In this document: positions 10,959-23,693 of the stretch, in pieces
Layout of the letters: the number at the start of each line of letters is the position of its first letter
How positions within the stretch are numbered: the stretch's first letter is position 1
Assembly: GCA_050084515.1 (NCBI GenBank)
Contig: CM114271.1
Location: 35,774,001 to 35,838,000, forward strand
DNA: 64,000 nt
Direction of reading: 5' to 3'
DNA from: Blasia pusilla
Taxonomy: Eukaryota; Marchantiophyta; Marchantiopsida; Blasiales
Translations under genes and position numbers: made by a program
Notes under the pieces: generated by a model
What the model saw: the letters and a program-made list of their open reading frames with translations, nothing else
Databases searched by the model: none
Told to the model about the DNA's origin: nothing

Positions 10959-13900
10959 TCTCCGGCCTCCACAATTCAGCTCGTCAGCAGTTGTATAACA
11001 CCTGTGGCCCTACGCCTCTTCTTTCCAATTTGTGAGAGCTGGTCTCAGTACGTGCTTTTTGCTTAGGTTAACTCTGTCTGCGGAAATCCTACTGTGTACT
11101 TGAGCTCAAATTTCGATTTTGAGATCCCCGTAGTATGAGAGACGTAGGTAAATTTCGGGACTTACTGTCACTTCAGAGATGGAATTGTTGTCCCCTATCC
11201 AATTTTTTTTGTGTGGATCACTCCGTGGTATTGTTATGGACTGGGCCTCCCTTTCTGGTCATTGTAGATCACGTTGGATAGGATAGCCGCCACCAGTGGG
11301 ATGGATTTGGAATTTCAATTTTTATTGCAAGATCAAGCTGTGGTGGTTACTATGGATGAGATATATATGGTGCTTGTGCTGTTTTCGAGTAGGGAAATGT
11401 GCTCACGGCAGCAGTGCTAGGAAGAGGGTCTTCTACCTTGCAGCCCGGACCTGATCTTTCTGAAATGGGAAATTGCAGAGGAAAATGAGGACGGATGATG
11501 ATGATGATGAGTTGGAGCCCACTGGGATCTTCCTCTGCTCTACTCATGTCCTGTTAATCCTTGTGCACAACGTTTCTCCTAGAGTTAACGCTGGAGGGGA
11601 AAAGTTTGTTTCCCCTCTCCACAATGTGCTCTGGGTCTGGTGGTAAACATGGAGATTGTACGCCAGGTCAAATTTTTCGTGCTACAGCATGAGTTCATAC
11701 ACTTCAGTTCATGCAGGGTAGCATTGGTTCCATTCTGTGGTGGGTGAACAGTTATGAAGAGGTTAAGCTGAGGTTGATGAATTGGTGATCTATGAGGGTG
11801 TAATATTACTTTGTTTTAGCGTGAATTCTTGCGCCGGACTAGCTCTTGAAGGGAATCCATTCTTATCAGCTCTCCTGACCAGCATTCAAAAGAATATAAT
11901 TTCACCCGTGTCAGTAACATGGCTTGCACATCGCTAATATTAAATCTCACCGTTTGGTTATAAGTGCTCCTAGTGGTCTAGGATTTTGATCATTTAAAGA
12001 AACTGTCTTATTTTTATGTCATTGAGAATGCCTCTTGTACATCGAGAGTATTTCAGGGACTCGTTGCATAAGTTACTTGTTTTCGTCATTTAGAGTTTGC
12101 TGGGAGTGAAAATGCAGTTATCTAGTGACAAACTCCTCAATCTTAGATACAGCCATATGCAAATATAGGAAGTGAAGAAGAAGTCACTCGTGGATTCAAT
12201 CAACAGGGGCATGTAAAAAGGAGAGTTGGACGGGATTCTTAGGTCTAGAAAATTGTCGGAGAAGGCGGATAGGTTGAGTTTGTACAGTGGTCTCTAGGCA
12301 GTCTATAGAACTAGAGGGTGGGAGGTATGTGTTTTAGGATTAGAATCAAATATCACATACCAATACACTAGTAGAAACTCCTGGAGTAGCAAGTTACCAA
12401 ACCCCAACCTAAAGAGAGGAAAGCTGGATGAATGAAGATACGTATTTGGATGATTGCCATGGATGTCAGGCACCTTGTTACTCCGATGCTGGCCTTAGCT
12501 TTGGAGATGAGATGGACGTGTCTACTTACACAGTCAGCGGTCCCAGGGATGCGGATCTCCTGGTGTATTGTACTTTCACGGTAGTCCTAACTTACACTGG
12601 GTTAGATCGAGACGAACGTGGCAATTAGTGTGTGAGCATTTCCCAGTGTTATTCATGCAGTCACCCTTGGTAGTTTATGTCAACCTCCACTACTCCTCGA
12701 CTTTCGACCAACAGTTCAAATTTGGCAAGTCTGCAATCAAGGTCGTTGGCACGGTCTGAAATTTGAAGGAAAATGGAGACAATGTTTGGTGAAAGGTCGG
12801 GTGAGTTAGTAGAAGTTCCATTGGTCTTCTCAAATGAGGTTTTCACGGCGTACTTAAGTTGGGTGAAAATGAGTGGCGTGCATGAGCTTACAAGGTAATT
12901 CCTACTTGGGAGAGGGATTTGATCTTTCTTTATGGGCGCATCCTCGTGTAGGATCTGGTACAATTTTGCGAATCATTGGGCTCGTCCATGCGTAGAACCT
13001 GGTAGAGTTTTGTAACTGGGATCACCATGGATAAGTTATGGCATCCTAATCAGGCCCAGAGTAAGAGCTTCAAGCAAAGCCCATTGGAAGTACAAACTTG
13101 TCTGGCTTGTGTCAACGACGAGGTTCAGAGCTTCAAGGAGGCTCGTTGAATGTCCGAGGTTGTCGAGCTTGTGTTCCAGAACTCCGGAGCCTCCCAAGAG
13201 ATTTTTACAGGCTGTATGCCCCAGGGGCGTCTGTGTGATGAAGCGTGCCCACATGTATGCTTGCGAATGTAGCGGTGTACTTTCCTCTTTTCTTTTCAAT
13301 CAATGCGTGGGGTTCCAGGGGCACGGATCCAACGGGTTGCACTGGTCCATTTGGTCTCCAACAAAGTGTTGACGAATTGCTTGCTCGTGCCCGAGCTGCT
13401 TGGAATTGGTGCGCACGGCAGAAGGGCTACAGATTGATTGGGTTGGATTGGGCAACTCGATGTCTGAAAAGTCATGGAATGAGTCCTCACTTGACGGGGA
13501 GTATGGGCTAGGAAGAGGTCTATAATCTTGAAGCCAGCCGTATTTGGGAGCATTATTGGTTTCTTTAAAGAGGTTGCATGGGTGGCTAATTTCGGGACCG
13601 ATTGGAACGTGGTATCAAACAAGCGCATTGTAGCAAGGTCGAGCTATTCGTGGTTTGTGCTTTAAAACTTCCGTAGCCTAGCGAGTAATTTCACGGGATC
13701 CACGGGAGCTTCAAGAGCGCCTAGCGTGAAGCGTGTTCATCTCTCTGTCCGACGCCGAATGTGCAGCGTGATATCTTATCGATGCCTGCTGGCAGCGAAG
13801 CTGGAGGGTTAGAGTTTCCCTGCACATGCTTTCCCCGTTTTGTTTGTATCTGATAAATGCCCTGGCAGACTGGAGCACAGATCTTTTGTTGGGTTGTATG

Positions 13901-16222
13901 AATCTCCCTTCGCGATAGACCCCGAACTATTGGAGAAGAGAAAGGTATTAATCCGTTCCTTTGACCCATTCTTCCTGCTCAGTTGGCCTGATCGTCCGAG
14001 CCCTTCCTGTATCAGACGGTTGAAACCTCTCACGGTTGCCGAAGGCGAAGGTAGGAAGCGAGATCCTTGTGGAAAGGTCAAACTTGGATGCAGTATTTAT
14101 CGTGGATCCGGTTTCAAGGATGTAATTCCATTCGTTACGGACAGAAGAACGCTGGAGCCCACCTTGTCGACAACCGCGTGAGGAAAGCCAACGCAGTTAT
14201 TACTCACAGCCTGCTTTCGATCACCGTACATCCGAACGCCTCTTTTCATCGTCGTCTCGAAAGCTTTGTCATCACCGAGGTGGGAATCTGTGGGACGCAA
14301 GCCGATTCTCCTGCGCTGATCACAGATGATTATTCATCAAAGGATAGCACTGACTACAGATCTACGGAATCCCTCCTTTCTCCCAATCCTCGCTCCTCAT
14401 AGTCGACAACAGCACGGCTTCTCGGATGGCGTTACCGCAAAGCTAGGATGTGGATCGAAATGCCTTTTCAAGTCTTAGTCCTCGCACATCAGTCGCGTCC
14501 CCATGTTGCCACTCTTGTCTGCGCTCGGTCCATCTCAAGCGCAGCCTGACGGGTCCGCCAGCTTCGTTTTCCAGCTTTCGTTGGCACGGCTGTTAGCAAT
14601 ACCTCACCCCTTTCACGAGACCTCCAATGATTCACAGCGCTCGGTGCTAGATCCCGCGGGGCATTTCTCCAGGGAATCGTGTTCAGGATCAACAGGGACC
14701 CTCTCGTCGTCGAGCGATCGTGCGTCGTCGCGGGCTCCGTTACAGTCAGGTCATCCATCCTCTTCCGAATTACGGTCAGAAACACCCTCGGCGACAAAGG
14801 CGCATGAGCTGGAGGCACACGCCGCACATTCGATGTCGCTTGTTAGACTATATCGCTTACATGTGATCGATCGATGCGCTCCATCGATGACTCCTGAGTC
14901 CTGAATCCCGATTCTCGATTCCAGAATCCTGACTGAGAGCATTTTCCCCACCGACCGGTTTTTGCTTGTCTTCCCTTTCCCTCCGCTCGGAGTCTCGGGC
15001 GGACTCACTGACTGGGCCCATGTACCACAGTACCTGCCTCTGCAGTTGAATGAATGATCGGATACCCTTGATACGGGCACTTCCTTCGGGAACCGCACGA
15101 CTATGCCAAGCGGACGTCGCGATTCTACCTGCACGCAACGGTATTAAGGGATATCGACTACGGTCCGTCATTGTCTCCGTCCGCCAACCAGTCGGTCCAG
15201 GGACTCCGTCGACAGGTTCTGGCTGGGCCGTGTCGACTTTGTAGGAGGCAAGAGATCGACAAGAATTCTTCTTTCGGATGTTTCTTTATTTCGCTCGTTA
15301 AGAACGTTTCCCACCTCATTATGGCAGAAAGTAACTTTCTTATGCATAACCGTCCGTATCTTTCTTAGTGTGTTCGGATTGTTTTTTAATAATTTTAGAG
15401 TGCTTTTTTCAAGGTTTATATGATAAATTCAGAATTTGACATTTATGAATTGATTAAGATGGACGGAAGTGAAATTCAATTTGCTCCAAACCCCGTCCTT
15501 TTTTCTTTTAATAAACTCATGTAGGTTTTTAAACCCTTCCCTTCTTGACATGTACGAGACTATTTAATTAAGTGTTAACAAGAAGAAGTAATGGTTTTTT
15601 CACCCGCGGGCCGTACACTAGTAGCTATTATTGAAAATCCAACATGAAAGCCCCTACTTTCGAAAAATGTATCATTTTCATCCCTTATTCTTTGCTTTGA
15701 AAAAAGAATGAACTTTATTTCTCTTATTGATAAGGGGAAAAAGAAATCCCCTTCCCTTGTCAAACCACCATCTCCTCATTTATAAGAAAAAAATTTGTCA
15801 TCACTTTGAAAATGAATTTTTGCCTCACCATTGTTTTATTTCATCTTTACTTTTATCCACAAAAAAATTTTCTTCCAAAATAGAGTTAAATTTTCATTCC
15901 TCACTACATTACAAATTTCAAAATTTGTGGTTTTTTTTCAGAGGATAAAAAAATGATAAATAGGAGATTATTTTCAAAAATATAACTATCAAAGGCCTCT
16001 CTAATTTACATTAATGTAAAAACTAAATGATGGAACAAAAAACTATTAATTTGTTGTCCGTCCAATGCACTAACCTTCATATGGAAGGAAACGAAAAAAC
16101 CTAACATTTGGAGAATGATAAGATGAAACCATTGGACACATGTTGAATTATTTATAGACTTTGTCACATCTTAGTTAGTCGACAAGTAGAGTTTTACCGA
16201 GTCGACATCATAGAGGGTCCGT
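10959..16222. other. NMT 3' flank and intergenic DNA, no gene recognised
   Basis: The first few hundred bases after the stop codon should hold the NMT 3' UTR, but no clear poly(A) signal was fixed. Beyond that, frames reach at most 133 aa (14503-14904 and 13840-14181) and are matched by equally long frames on the opposite strand (14751-15134). That is what GC-balanced non-coding DNA gives. None shows a domain. From about 15360 the DNA turns AT-rich. Confidence 0.5.
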
Positions 16223-16507
16223 GGTTGCACAAAAATGGACATGAACGAACAAGTTTGGATATGTCCACAAGCATGGATTATAAGAGGTGGGGCCCATACT
16301 TATGGTTCATGATGGAAAGTAGGGCAAGGCCAAGTGAGGCAATAAGTGGGGAGGGAGTGGGGTAAGAGGGAGGAAGAAACGGGAAAATATGAAATATGTA
16401 GGCATGTGAGAGGAATGAGGAAGAAGGCGAAGATGGGGCCAATATGAACAAATCCTTGCATAAGACAAACATAAGTCCACGCACATGGACTTTGTCTACA
16501 TGCAACC
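16223..16507. mobile_element. Small element with GGTTGCAC...GTTGCAAC-type ends (285 bp)
   Basis: It begins GGTTGCACAAAAATGGACATG and ends CATGGACTTTGTCTACATGCAACC. The ends are inverted for the outer 7 bases (GGTTGCA/TGCAACC), and GGACATG and GACTTTGTC motifs lie just inside. The same ends bound segments at 21085-22067, 30346-30611 and 31360-31850. It has no coding capacity, so it behaves like a non-autonomous DNA element. A target duplication was not identified. It directly precedes the truncated LTR of E2. Confidence 0.5.
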
Positions 16508-16524
16508 TTGAGAGGGTTAGTGGT

Positions 16525-16909
16525 ATGTTTGGATGTAATTTCGTCCTGAGATGTCGGATGAGGTTGGAGACACGTCCGTTGCGTCGAGAACATCAGTTCT
16601 GACCAACTTCCTATTTTGGTCTTTGTTAGCTAGACGACTCGTTGACTTAGTCAACAGTCATTTGGTAACCTATGTACGTAGGTAACCATTTGGAGGCTAT
16701 TTTTGGAGAAAGAGCCTTTTGGCTATAAGAGAGGGAGAGATAGCTTTCCCAAACCATTTTTCTCATGGTTGGCCTAAGGAACATCTCTCTTGCTTTGTAT
16801 GCTAGTGTTTGGATTCCCTCATTGCAGAGGGTAGATGTGGCTTGATATGCCGTTGTAAATTCAAGAGTGGAGATTGCCATGTGAGCAATTTTTTTATTGT
16901 GATTTTACA
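16525..16909 (+). repeat. Truncated 5' LTR of E2
   Basis: It aligns with the LTR at 53785-54267 from the GTAACTTCGTCC block onward: the AGATGTCGGATGAGGTTG stretch, GGTAACC palindromic segments, a TATAAGAGAGG box near 16715 and the TTTTACA end before ATGAGAAAGATG. The first ~100 bp of the LTR are missing. Confidence 0.65.
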
Positions 16910-17660
16910 TGAGAAAGATGACCGTGGTGGTAGGATTCCATCACAAATCAGAGGAGATGGAGGACGTGTACCCAATATGGAGCTCCTCACTTACATCAAT
17001 CAGTTGGACCAAAGAATTCTTGTCATGATGATGATGCAGCAAGTGACAAACATGGAGCCAAGAGTAGCTAGTGTGGCTCCAGCCTCCACATTGTATCAGG
17101 ATACAAGGGATGATTATACAGGCTTGAGGTCTATGTGTAGTGCGGCTCTTGTAGACACTTTTGCATTGGTGATTCTTGGTGTTACGAGAGTGATCGAACC
17201 ATAGAGAGGTGGGGTTGTGACCGACCCAGAGGAGGGAATCGATGGGCAACGGGCTAGGCTTTCCTAGTTGTCTACGTTGTTGGAGGTATTACATACACCA
17301 TTGATAGTGCCTAGATGACCAATGGTGCCTAGAGGTAGGATAGGTGTGTTGAAGTTAGAAGAAGTTGGATAGATGACTCCTATGCTGGCTCGGGTGGAGC
17401 CAATGTTAACCATGTTGTTGGAGGTGGCCATTAGGACAAGCCCGGATGTATTTTTTTTTGCCATAGAGTTGGCGATGATGAGATTTAGATCACCGGAGGT
17501 GTTCCGTCTGGCCGCCACCCTATGTGAGCATGGAGATGTGACTGCCTCTCATTCGGAGGTGGTTGTTAAGGAAGTAGTGGACCTATCCTCGGAGAAGGTG
17601 CTCATGACATCCCCCACTCATTCATAGCACACTACGGCAATAAAGTTGGTGGATATGCCA
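16910..17660 (+). pseudogene. gag C-terminal fragment and gag-PR linker of E2
   Basis: The frame 16809-17204 contains a stretch (QLDQRILVMMM, then MEPRVASVAPASTLY and GLRSMCSAA) that matches the E6 frame 61043-61420 (DELEQRIAAMTM, MEPRAASVAPASTSY, MGFMCSAA). The block at about 17495-17625 (FRLAATLCEHG) is the linker found before the protease in the other copies. The capsid part and zinc knuckles of gag are absent. Frame changes separate these blocks, so this is a relic. Confidence 0.65.
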
Positions 17661-17960
17661 ACTCGACTAGCCATATAGCGAGCCATAGTGATACTTGATA
17701 TGGTGTTGTTGGATAACCGACCTGAAGCGTTTTGCTTGGTTAGTCCCACAGGTACGGTATATTACCCACAGCGCGTTCTACTTGATTCGGGAGCACATCC
17801 CTAGCTTGATGTTAGGGAAGGCGGCGTGTTTGGCATTGGGGTTTTCAGAAGGCGACATTGAGCCTTGTCCCTTTCAGATACAGACCTCTATTGGGAGTGT
17901 GTCCATCCACGTACTACATAATTGGACAAGAGTGAGTTGTTAGACTCCAACCATAGCATG
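17660..17960 (+). pseudogene. Retropepsin-like protease remnant of E2
   Basis: LDSGA is encoded near 17779-17793 and is followed, after a frame change, by LMLGKAACLALGFSEGDIE and PCPFQIQTSIGSV. The same order is seen around the protease active site of E6 (60402-60413) and E3. DSGA is the catalytic motif of retroelement aspartic proteases. A shift and a stop between the motif and the following block disrupt it. Confidence 0.65.
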
Positions 17961-18479
17961 AATAGGATAGTATGATAGTGCACACTTAGGAGATAATGAC
18001 ATCGGCAGAGTCGTATGATGTATTGGTAGGGAATACGATCTTGAACCCTCTTGGTTTCATCCTTGATTTTTGGGAGAAGATGATTTTTAATCTATGAAGG
18101 TGGCAATCGGGTGATGGATGGATGAGTCATTGACTTGTATGGTTTGCAAGGTAGTGGTTATCTACGAGGTGATGCCGTGACCATGTTGGCAGCATTCAAA
18201 AGTAGGGAGTAGTGGGCAATGGAGTTGCTAGAGGGGAGCATCTATACAGAGCACATCTTGGTAGCGGATAGCCCCACAAAGAGATATGCCAAGGTGGGTG
18301 TATCTTCCCAAGGTGTGTAGACCTCTTTACCGTTGTGGGTACGAGTGTTGATTAGCAGAAGAGTGCATATGAGCTCGTGAGGTAAACATAGAGTCGTGTC
18401 TGTGTCTTGGAGCAAACAAAGTCAAGTGAGAATCATGCTCTTGGAGTGGAAACTTGATATCTTCGGATACCACACATGT

Positions 18480-18610
18480 TATGTGACAACGTATGGCAAC
18501 GTCTCAAGAGTGTTGGATCTCTTCGAAGGGATCAAAACGGCAAGTAGTTGCTGTGTTGCAGGATGACATTCGAATACATCGATATCTCTAGGTGGAGATA
18601 GATGAGATGG
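18480..18610 (+). pseudogene. Remnant of C5-cytosine methyltransferase motifs I-II in E2
   Basis: RVLDLFEGI is encoded at 18507-18533. After a one-base shift come VAVLQDDIRIHRY and, past a stop, VEIDE. This aligns with the E6 methyltransferase (VLDLFGGISTG, AGIRVHKYHYVEID), whose first motif binds S-adenosylmethionine. The catalytic half (PCQ motif onward) is missing and the sequence passes straight into the 3' untranslated region of the element. It shows that the methyltransferase was present in this lineage too. Confidence 0.7.
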
Positions 18611-18756
18611 AGCCACGGACAAGAATATGTTCAGAGATGTTATAGAGATGATGGCACTGAAGGTGCTAAATGTGTATAGAGTAGTAGATCATGTCAAATA
18701 GATGTGATGTGTGCTATATAGAGTTAGGGAGACCCAACTACCAACTAGGGGGCGAT

Positions 18757-18899
18757 TGTGCGGTCTCCATGTACATGCATGAGTTTACTTTTGTATGTGT
18801 GTGGATCTACCCTTATGTTGGGAAGATCGATGTTATGTGATGTGGATGTGACTACCAATGTGGATTGTGGATTGTGTAGCAATATGTACGCGCTCGACA
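18757..18899 (+). repeat. A module of E2 (TGTG...GACA, about 143 bp)
   Basis: It starts just after a G-rich tract (CTAGGGGGCG), begins TGTGCGGTCTCCATG and ends CGCTCGACA. Related segments lie at 55159-55293, 63582-63717, 39751-39851 and 33840-33938. The TG...CA ends and the preceding purine tract look like the start of an LTR, yet the 480-520-bp LTRs of the family begin elsewhere (TGTCAC). Its role is unresolved. Confidence 0.5.
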
Positions 18900-20167
18900 A
18901 GTTTAACAACCAAAAAGTTGACCTAAACATAGTTTTTTTAAGTTCCACTTGAATATTAATGATAATGAAATTTAGCTTTGGAAAAAAACCAAAGAGTTAT
19001 TATATGGTAAAATAAAATAAAATTTATGAGACTTAACAAACTGGTAAAAATGGAATCTTCTTGAAAATAAGGAAAATAAGGTGGAGGGTTTTTAATAATT
19101 GAAGGCAATCAGAATATTAACCCTTATATTATTTTCATAATTTCTCCAAAAAAGTATGATCGAATTTTTAACGGCCCCTACAAGAAGTCAATTCCAAGTG
19201 CAGAGCTTGCAGAATGCAAGTTATTCTGCATGCTTCTAGATTGTAGGATATGAGTTTTTAATGATCCGATGTTAGCATCCGTGCTAGTTTTAATTACGGA
19301 CTCTTCAAGTTCCTCTTGTTTTTTTCTTGGCCGTCTAGACTATCCACGTGTCCTATACACGTATGAACTAACTACTCTCGTCTCCACTGAGATCACCCTC
19401 GTCCGTCGTAGAGGCCGCACACTGGTTCTTCATTAATACGATACAGAAAAGTATCACAGTTCCTTCTTTAGCCGTGTCTCGATTCTTGTTCTTCAACGCC
19501 GTGTAACTCCCGCCTATTAGTGTTTTCAAACTCCTCCGTCATAAAACTCAAAACCCGAAAAAGAAGCCGCATATTGGTTTCTTGAAAACTAGGAAAAATA
19601 AGGGGAAATAATTATGGATCGTGATTGGAATAATTCTATTTTCTTACCTTGTTCCTTGTTTTGAGGATTTACCCGGATGATCCCAAAACTTGTAAATAAT
19701 ATTTGAAATAATGAAAAGAAGTGGGGACAATTCATGGTGGAAGGTGATAAGGATCATACCAATTTTTCTCCTCATCACATACCTAAATCATAGATTCTTT
19801 TCCATCACATAATGGTGACTGTGTGACTCCAATCACCTTTATCAAATTATTTCTCCCCTTTTTTCCCTTTCCCCTTATTCCCAAGAAAAAAAATCCAAAT
19901 TTTGAAGATGGAAATTTACAAAAAGATGGGGAAAGGTGATTGGAATCAAAAAGTGTATGACCCCAATCACACTTTATCACAAACCTTTTTTTTTCTGAAT
20001 TGAAATTTAATACCAAATTCATCTTATGAAATATGAAGAGAATAATTAACATGGGCAAAAGAAATAAGGATGCCAAGTTGATGAGGATTTTTTCTTGATG
20101 CATGTAGGATGAGAAAAAGGTCATATTGGTAAGTACCTTAAGAAAACAAATCAGTAGGCTACTTGGA

Positions 20168-20198
<31 letters not shown>

Positions 20199-21084
20199 TA
20201 GTCGCTACATACTCACACATATATTTTTTGTCTTGTGTATACCTTGTGAATGAAACACAAGTAATTTTTGAGTGTAAGAATATACCTCATTTGACTCACA
20301 CAATATTTTACTTTTTGTTGGTCCTTTGCAAAATTTTCAAATTGTGAGCCACAATGGTTAATTGATAAGTCGAGCAATCGTAAATTCTCCAATGCTTTGT
20401 AGCTCTTCTGCAAGTATACTACAATTTTGATTACTCGCAAGACCAAAAAAATTGGGAGTATTTTTTATATTAGTTTTATATATCAAAGTTTTAGTACCTC
20501 AAGTTAGTGAACGATGGATAATTTTTTTCATCTTAAGGTTTATACCTTAGTGAGTCTTGGTTGGAGTTTGGTTTAACATAATGTTCATGTGATCATGAGA
20601 CTAACCTTTTCCCAAGTATAGTATTTTTTGCAAATAGTCATGATAGTAATTGCTTCGATGAATTACGAATGCATGATTAGGAATGATTACTATTTTTTTC
20701 CCCGTTGTAGGAGAATTTTTTATGTTAGTTAATGACATTGTTTGTTCCATTTCACATTGCATCGTCTTTGATACACATATATTGTAAATGTTTTGTTTTA
20801 CAATTCAAACATGTGTTAGGTTAATTGAACCTAATTCTATGTCTATGATTTTATTCAATTGATCAAATAAAGCTCTATTGAGCACCACTCCTCTCTATAA
20901 TTAAAATTTTCTTGTTTTTTTGTATTACCCTAAAAATTTAAATCTTTGGAATTGAAATAGATTTTATTTTTATTTATTTTTTCATGCATCAATTCCAGAA
21001 ATCTCTCTTTGGTGAAAATTTTAATCTAAATTTCTAAACTAAGCTGATAGGTTCATTTTGAATCCTCTTCTACTTCGGGAACAA
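18900..21084. other. AT-rich intergenic DNA, no gene recognised
   Basis: It contains long A/T tracts and short frames only. The frame at 19783-20220 (-) owes its length to low-complexity sequence, including the (GA)n run at 20172-20198. No domain or exon structure was seen. Confidence 0.5.
20172..20198 (+). repeat. (GA)n microsatellite
   Basis: This is an uninterrupted run of about 13 GA units. It is a simple sequence repeat with no element structure around it. Confidence 0.9.
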
Positions 21085-22067
21085 GGTTGCACGGAAACCG
21101 ACATGTTTGACCCGATTAGGCACTTTATCTCCAATCAAACATCATTGAATGATGAAAATATGTGGTTTGAGCCCAAAGACAAGTTGGAGCGGCTCATTTT
21201 TTGTTGTGTGGTAGGGATGGTAGGCTCTAGGCATGGGCAAGCTGGGCTCTATGTGAAGATGTAGGCACAACCATTGATAATTATACATTTATAGAAGGGT
21301 ATGAAGGGTAGGTGCATGCTCTCGACGGGCTAATGATACTTGCATCAATCAACGGCGCCCGCAGCTCTCAAGGCGGGCAAAGTTAATCATTAGTTGCATG
21401 GCTTCCGAGAAATAAGAAAAGTGCAAGCTCGAGGCGCATGTTTGACCCGCAGCTTGAGGCGGGTAGGTCCACGCTAGGGCAGGCAGGCGCATGCTCAAGG
21501 TTTATATCTATTGGGCGCAGGATAGGGCGGCAGTGCTAGGCTAGGGGTGGGAAAAGTGCAAGTGCGGCTCAGCTTGAGGCGGTAGGCCGGGCGCGACTAG
21601 GTATATCAAGCGCAGGCTCAGAGCTGATTGGGCGCCGGTTATGGTGGGCAGATGCGGGCTCAAGGTAGGCGGGGGCTCGAGGCGGGCAGGTGAGGGCTCA
21701 AGGCAAGTAGGTGCGGCCTCTCGGCGGGCAGGTGCGGGCTGAAGGCTGATTGGGCGCGGGCTCTAGACAGGTAGGTGCAAGCTCAGGGCGAGCAGAGCGC
21801 ATGAATGCATAGGCTCGAGGGTCCGCAATAATTTGGTCCGTTGGAAAAAAAATTGGTCCGCCAGACCAAATTTTGTGGGCCTTGAGTTGCGGGACTTGTG
21901 CCCGCACCCAGGGCTTGCATCGAGCCCTCCCAGGCCGGGCTGCGGGGCTGTGAGCCTTGAGTTGCGGACACAGACTTTGTCCGTGTGCAACAAGTCTTTC
22001 TATAGGACGGACATAAATCCACGGAAATGGACATGTCAGCGGACACGGACTTTGCTCATATGCAACC
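21085..22067. mobile_element. Large member of the GGTTGCAC-ended family (about 983 bp)
   Basis: It begins GGTTGCACGGAAACCGACATG and ends GACACGGACTTTGCTCATATGCAACC. Near the right end it has the same run as at 30530-30611: GGACGGACATAAATCC, then GGACATGTC and GGACTTTG. The interior is GC-rich and built of imperfect repeats (21420-21800), unlike the AT-rich flanks. No protein domain was recognised. Confidence 0.5.
21420..21800 (+). repeat. Imperfect minisatellite of GGCGGGCAGGTGCGGGCTC-like units
   Basis: GGCGGGCAGGTGCGGGCT, AGGCGGGCAGGTGAGGGCTC, CGGCGGGCAGGTGCGGGCT and similar units follow one another at roughly 20-40-bp intervals, each ending in a CTCGAGG- or CTCAAGG-like tail. It lies inside the 983-bp element and gives it its high GC content. 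Confidence 0.6.
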
Positions 22068-23693
22068 TTTGGGGGGAGGTTCTTTGTATGGGATATTTGA
22101 AAATGAGTTCAAGATCTAGTTTGATTGTTCCTAACTATGAAATACCAACAATGTTCCAATTTGGGTGATAAAACTCCCACCATCCTAAGCAAGATCTTAC
22201 ATTGACGTACCACTTTTGGATAATCCAAGACAAGGCGCAAAATTAAATAGACATGCAAAGATTTGTGTATCAAGTCCTTTGTAAAGGACCGAGTACAAAG
22301 TATTGAAAACCAATGAGCCATAAGAAGAAGAAAATAAATTTTCAAAATAATTTACATCTGTTGATATTGGTTGGTTGGATTGACATAGAGATCGTAATAA
22401 GCTTGGAAACTTTGGTCACTGTAAGTGTTAGGCAAGGTGTTCCACGTTCATGGAGAATAATTTATATAAAGGAGGCTATTTAATTTTCTTGGAGTAAAAA
22501 AACCTTCCCTTCAAAAGAATTCTTACATGTCAAAATATTTTCACTACTTAAGTTTTGGACCCATTAAAGGGGTGAAAATATTCACATGTTACTTATATGA
22601 TAGTCCCTTTCCAAAGTCTTATAGTCTTGCATTGAAGTTTCACTTTATTATTTTGGGATCACGTAATTAAAGGCTCATAGGAAAAAAAGAAAGTAGAGCA
22701 CCTAAAAAAGGTTGTTGTCTCACCTAGTGTCATGTAACCTACGTTAATCAAAAGAGATGTAACCTCCACGATCACAAAATCCATATCTTAAGGGGCAAGG
22801 GGTAAGGCATCAATTTGCCATGAAGCCAAGGTGTATTCCCCCTCATTTCGTGTTTTGATCACAAAGTTAATCTCGCCCTCCGAAGTGAATATTCTTATTT
22901 TTGTGATGGAATTCTACTAATTATCTTTTTTTATAAAATATCTCACAAGAAATTATCTACGTTATCTAAATTGAAAATATACTAGGTGTTTAGATATGAA
23001 ATAAAAAAGAAAAAACACACGGTGACCGTCGACACAACTACCGTGGGACTCATCGAACAGATGACCGGAAGCCCGAAGGTGGGCCCCCCCAACTGTCTGA
23101 TCTCATCTCCACCCGGAAGCCATGCGAAAGCCTCTATGGCCATGATTGAAGGATCTTCTCTTACGTGCGTGGTCTAATGACAGTATGGACGGAGAGGACA
23201 AACTGACTAAAATATTTATGTATTAAAAAGGTTCAATTGACGACAAATACGTTGCACGCGAGTGACGGGACAAAGTCACAAGATAATTCCACACTCCTTT
23301 GGTCTCGTTAAGTGGCCCGTTCAGTATCTTCAATTGAAGCTATTGAACGAAAAGTTTGAACGAGTTCGTCGCGAGGGCGAGGTGGATGGCAGAGAGGTTT
23401 AAAGGTTAGGAGGTGTGAGCGGTTGATTGACGTTGGTGTACAAGTGCACGCCGCCGCCGCTGCTGCCGCATTAGAGTTTGTGATGGCTGAGTGATGTAAC
23501 GGAGGTCTGCCAGAGATCGCAATTGAGGAACTCGGTCTGCCAATTCGGGCAGGAGTAGCACCGGGTGCAAGGTGGAAAGCTGCTGAATTCTACAGTGTTG
23601 TATAGTTTGTTGCGGATCAGGGTCGAATTTCAGAAATTCAAATATCTGTCTGGTCCGGGTAGTACCGGGCATTGCTTTCAATTTTTGAGGACG
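22068..23693. other. Intergenic DNA and probable upstream region of the AIG1-like gene
   Basis: 22068-22980 is AT-rich with no gene. From about 23000 the base composition becomes balanced and the DNA leads into the first exon of the AIG1-like gene at 23694. Frames here (23406-23747 on the minus strand and others) show no domain. Confidence 0.45.

Larger units (their letters stand above)
16525..18899 (+). mobile_element. E2: internally deleted copy of the methyltransferase gypsy family
   Basis: Plus-strand order is truncated LTR (16525-16909), gag fragment, gag-PR linker, protease and methyltransferase motif I-II remnant, followed directly by the 3' untranslated region, a purine-rich CTAGGGGGCG (18745-18754) and the A module (18757-18899). 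RT, RNase H, most of the integrase and the PHD finger are missing, which implies an internal deletion of several kilobases relative to E6. Multiple stops and frameshifts are present. The LTR and gag resemble E4, E5 and E6 more than E1 and E3. Confidence 0.75.

Noticed and set aside
14503-15134. Overlapping frames of 112-133 aa on both strands as possible genes
   Set aside because: Equal-length frames on opposite strands in GC-balanced DNA, with no recognisable motif and no splice structure.
20172-20198. GA run as a CRISPR-like or regulatory array
   Set aside because: A plain dinucleotide microsatellite without spacers.
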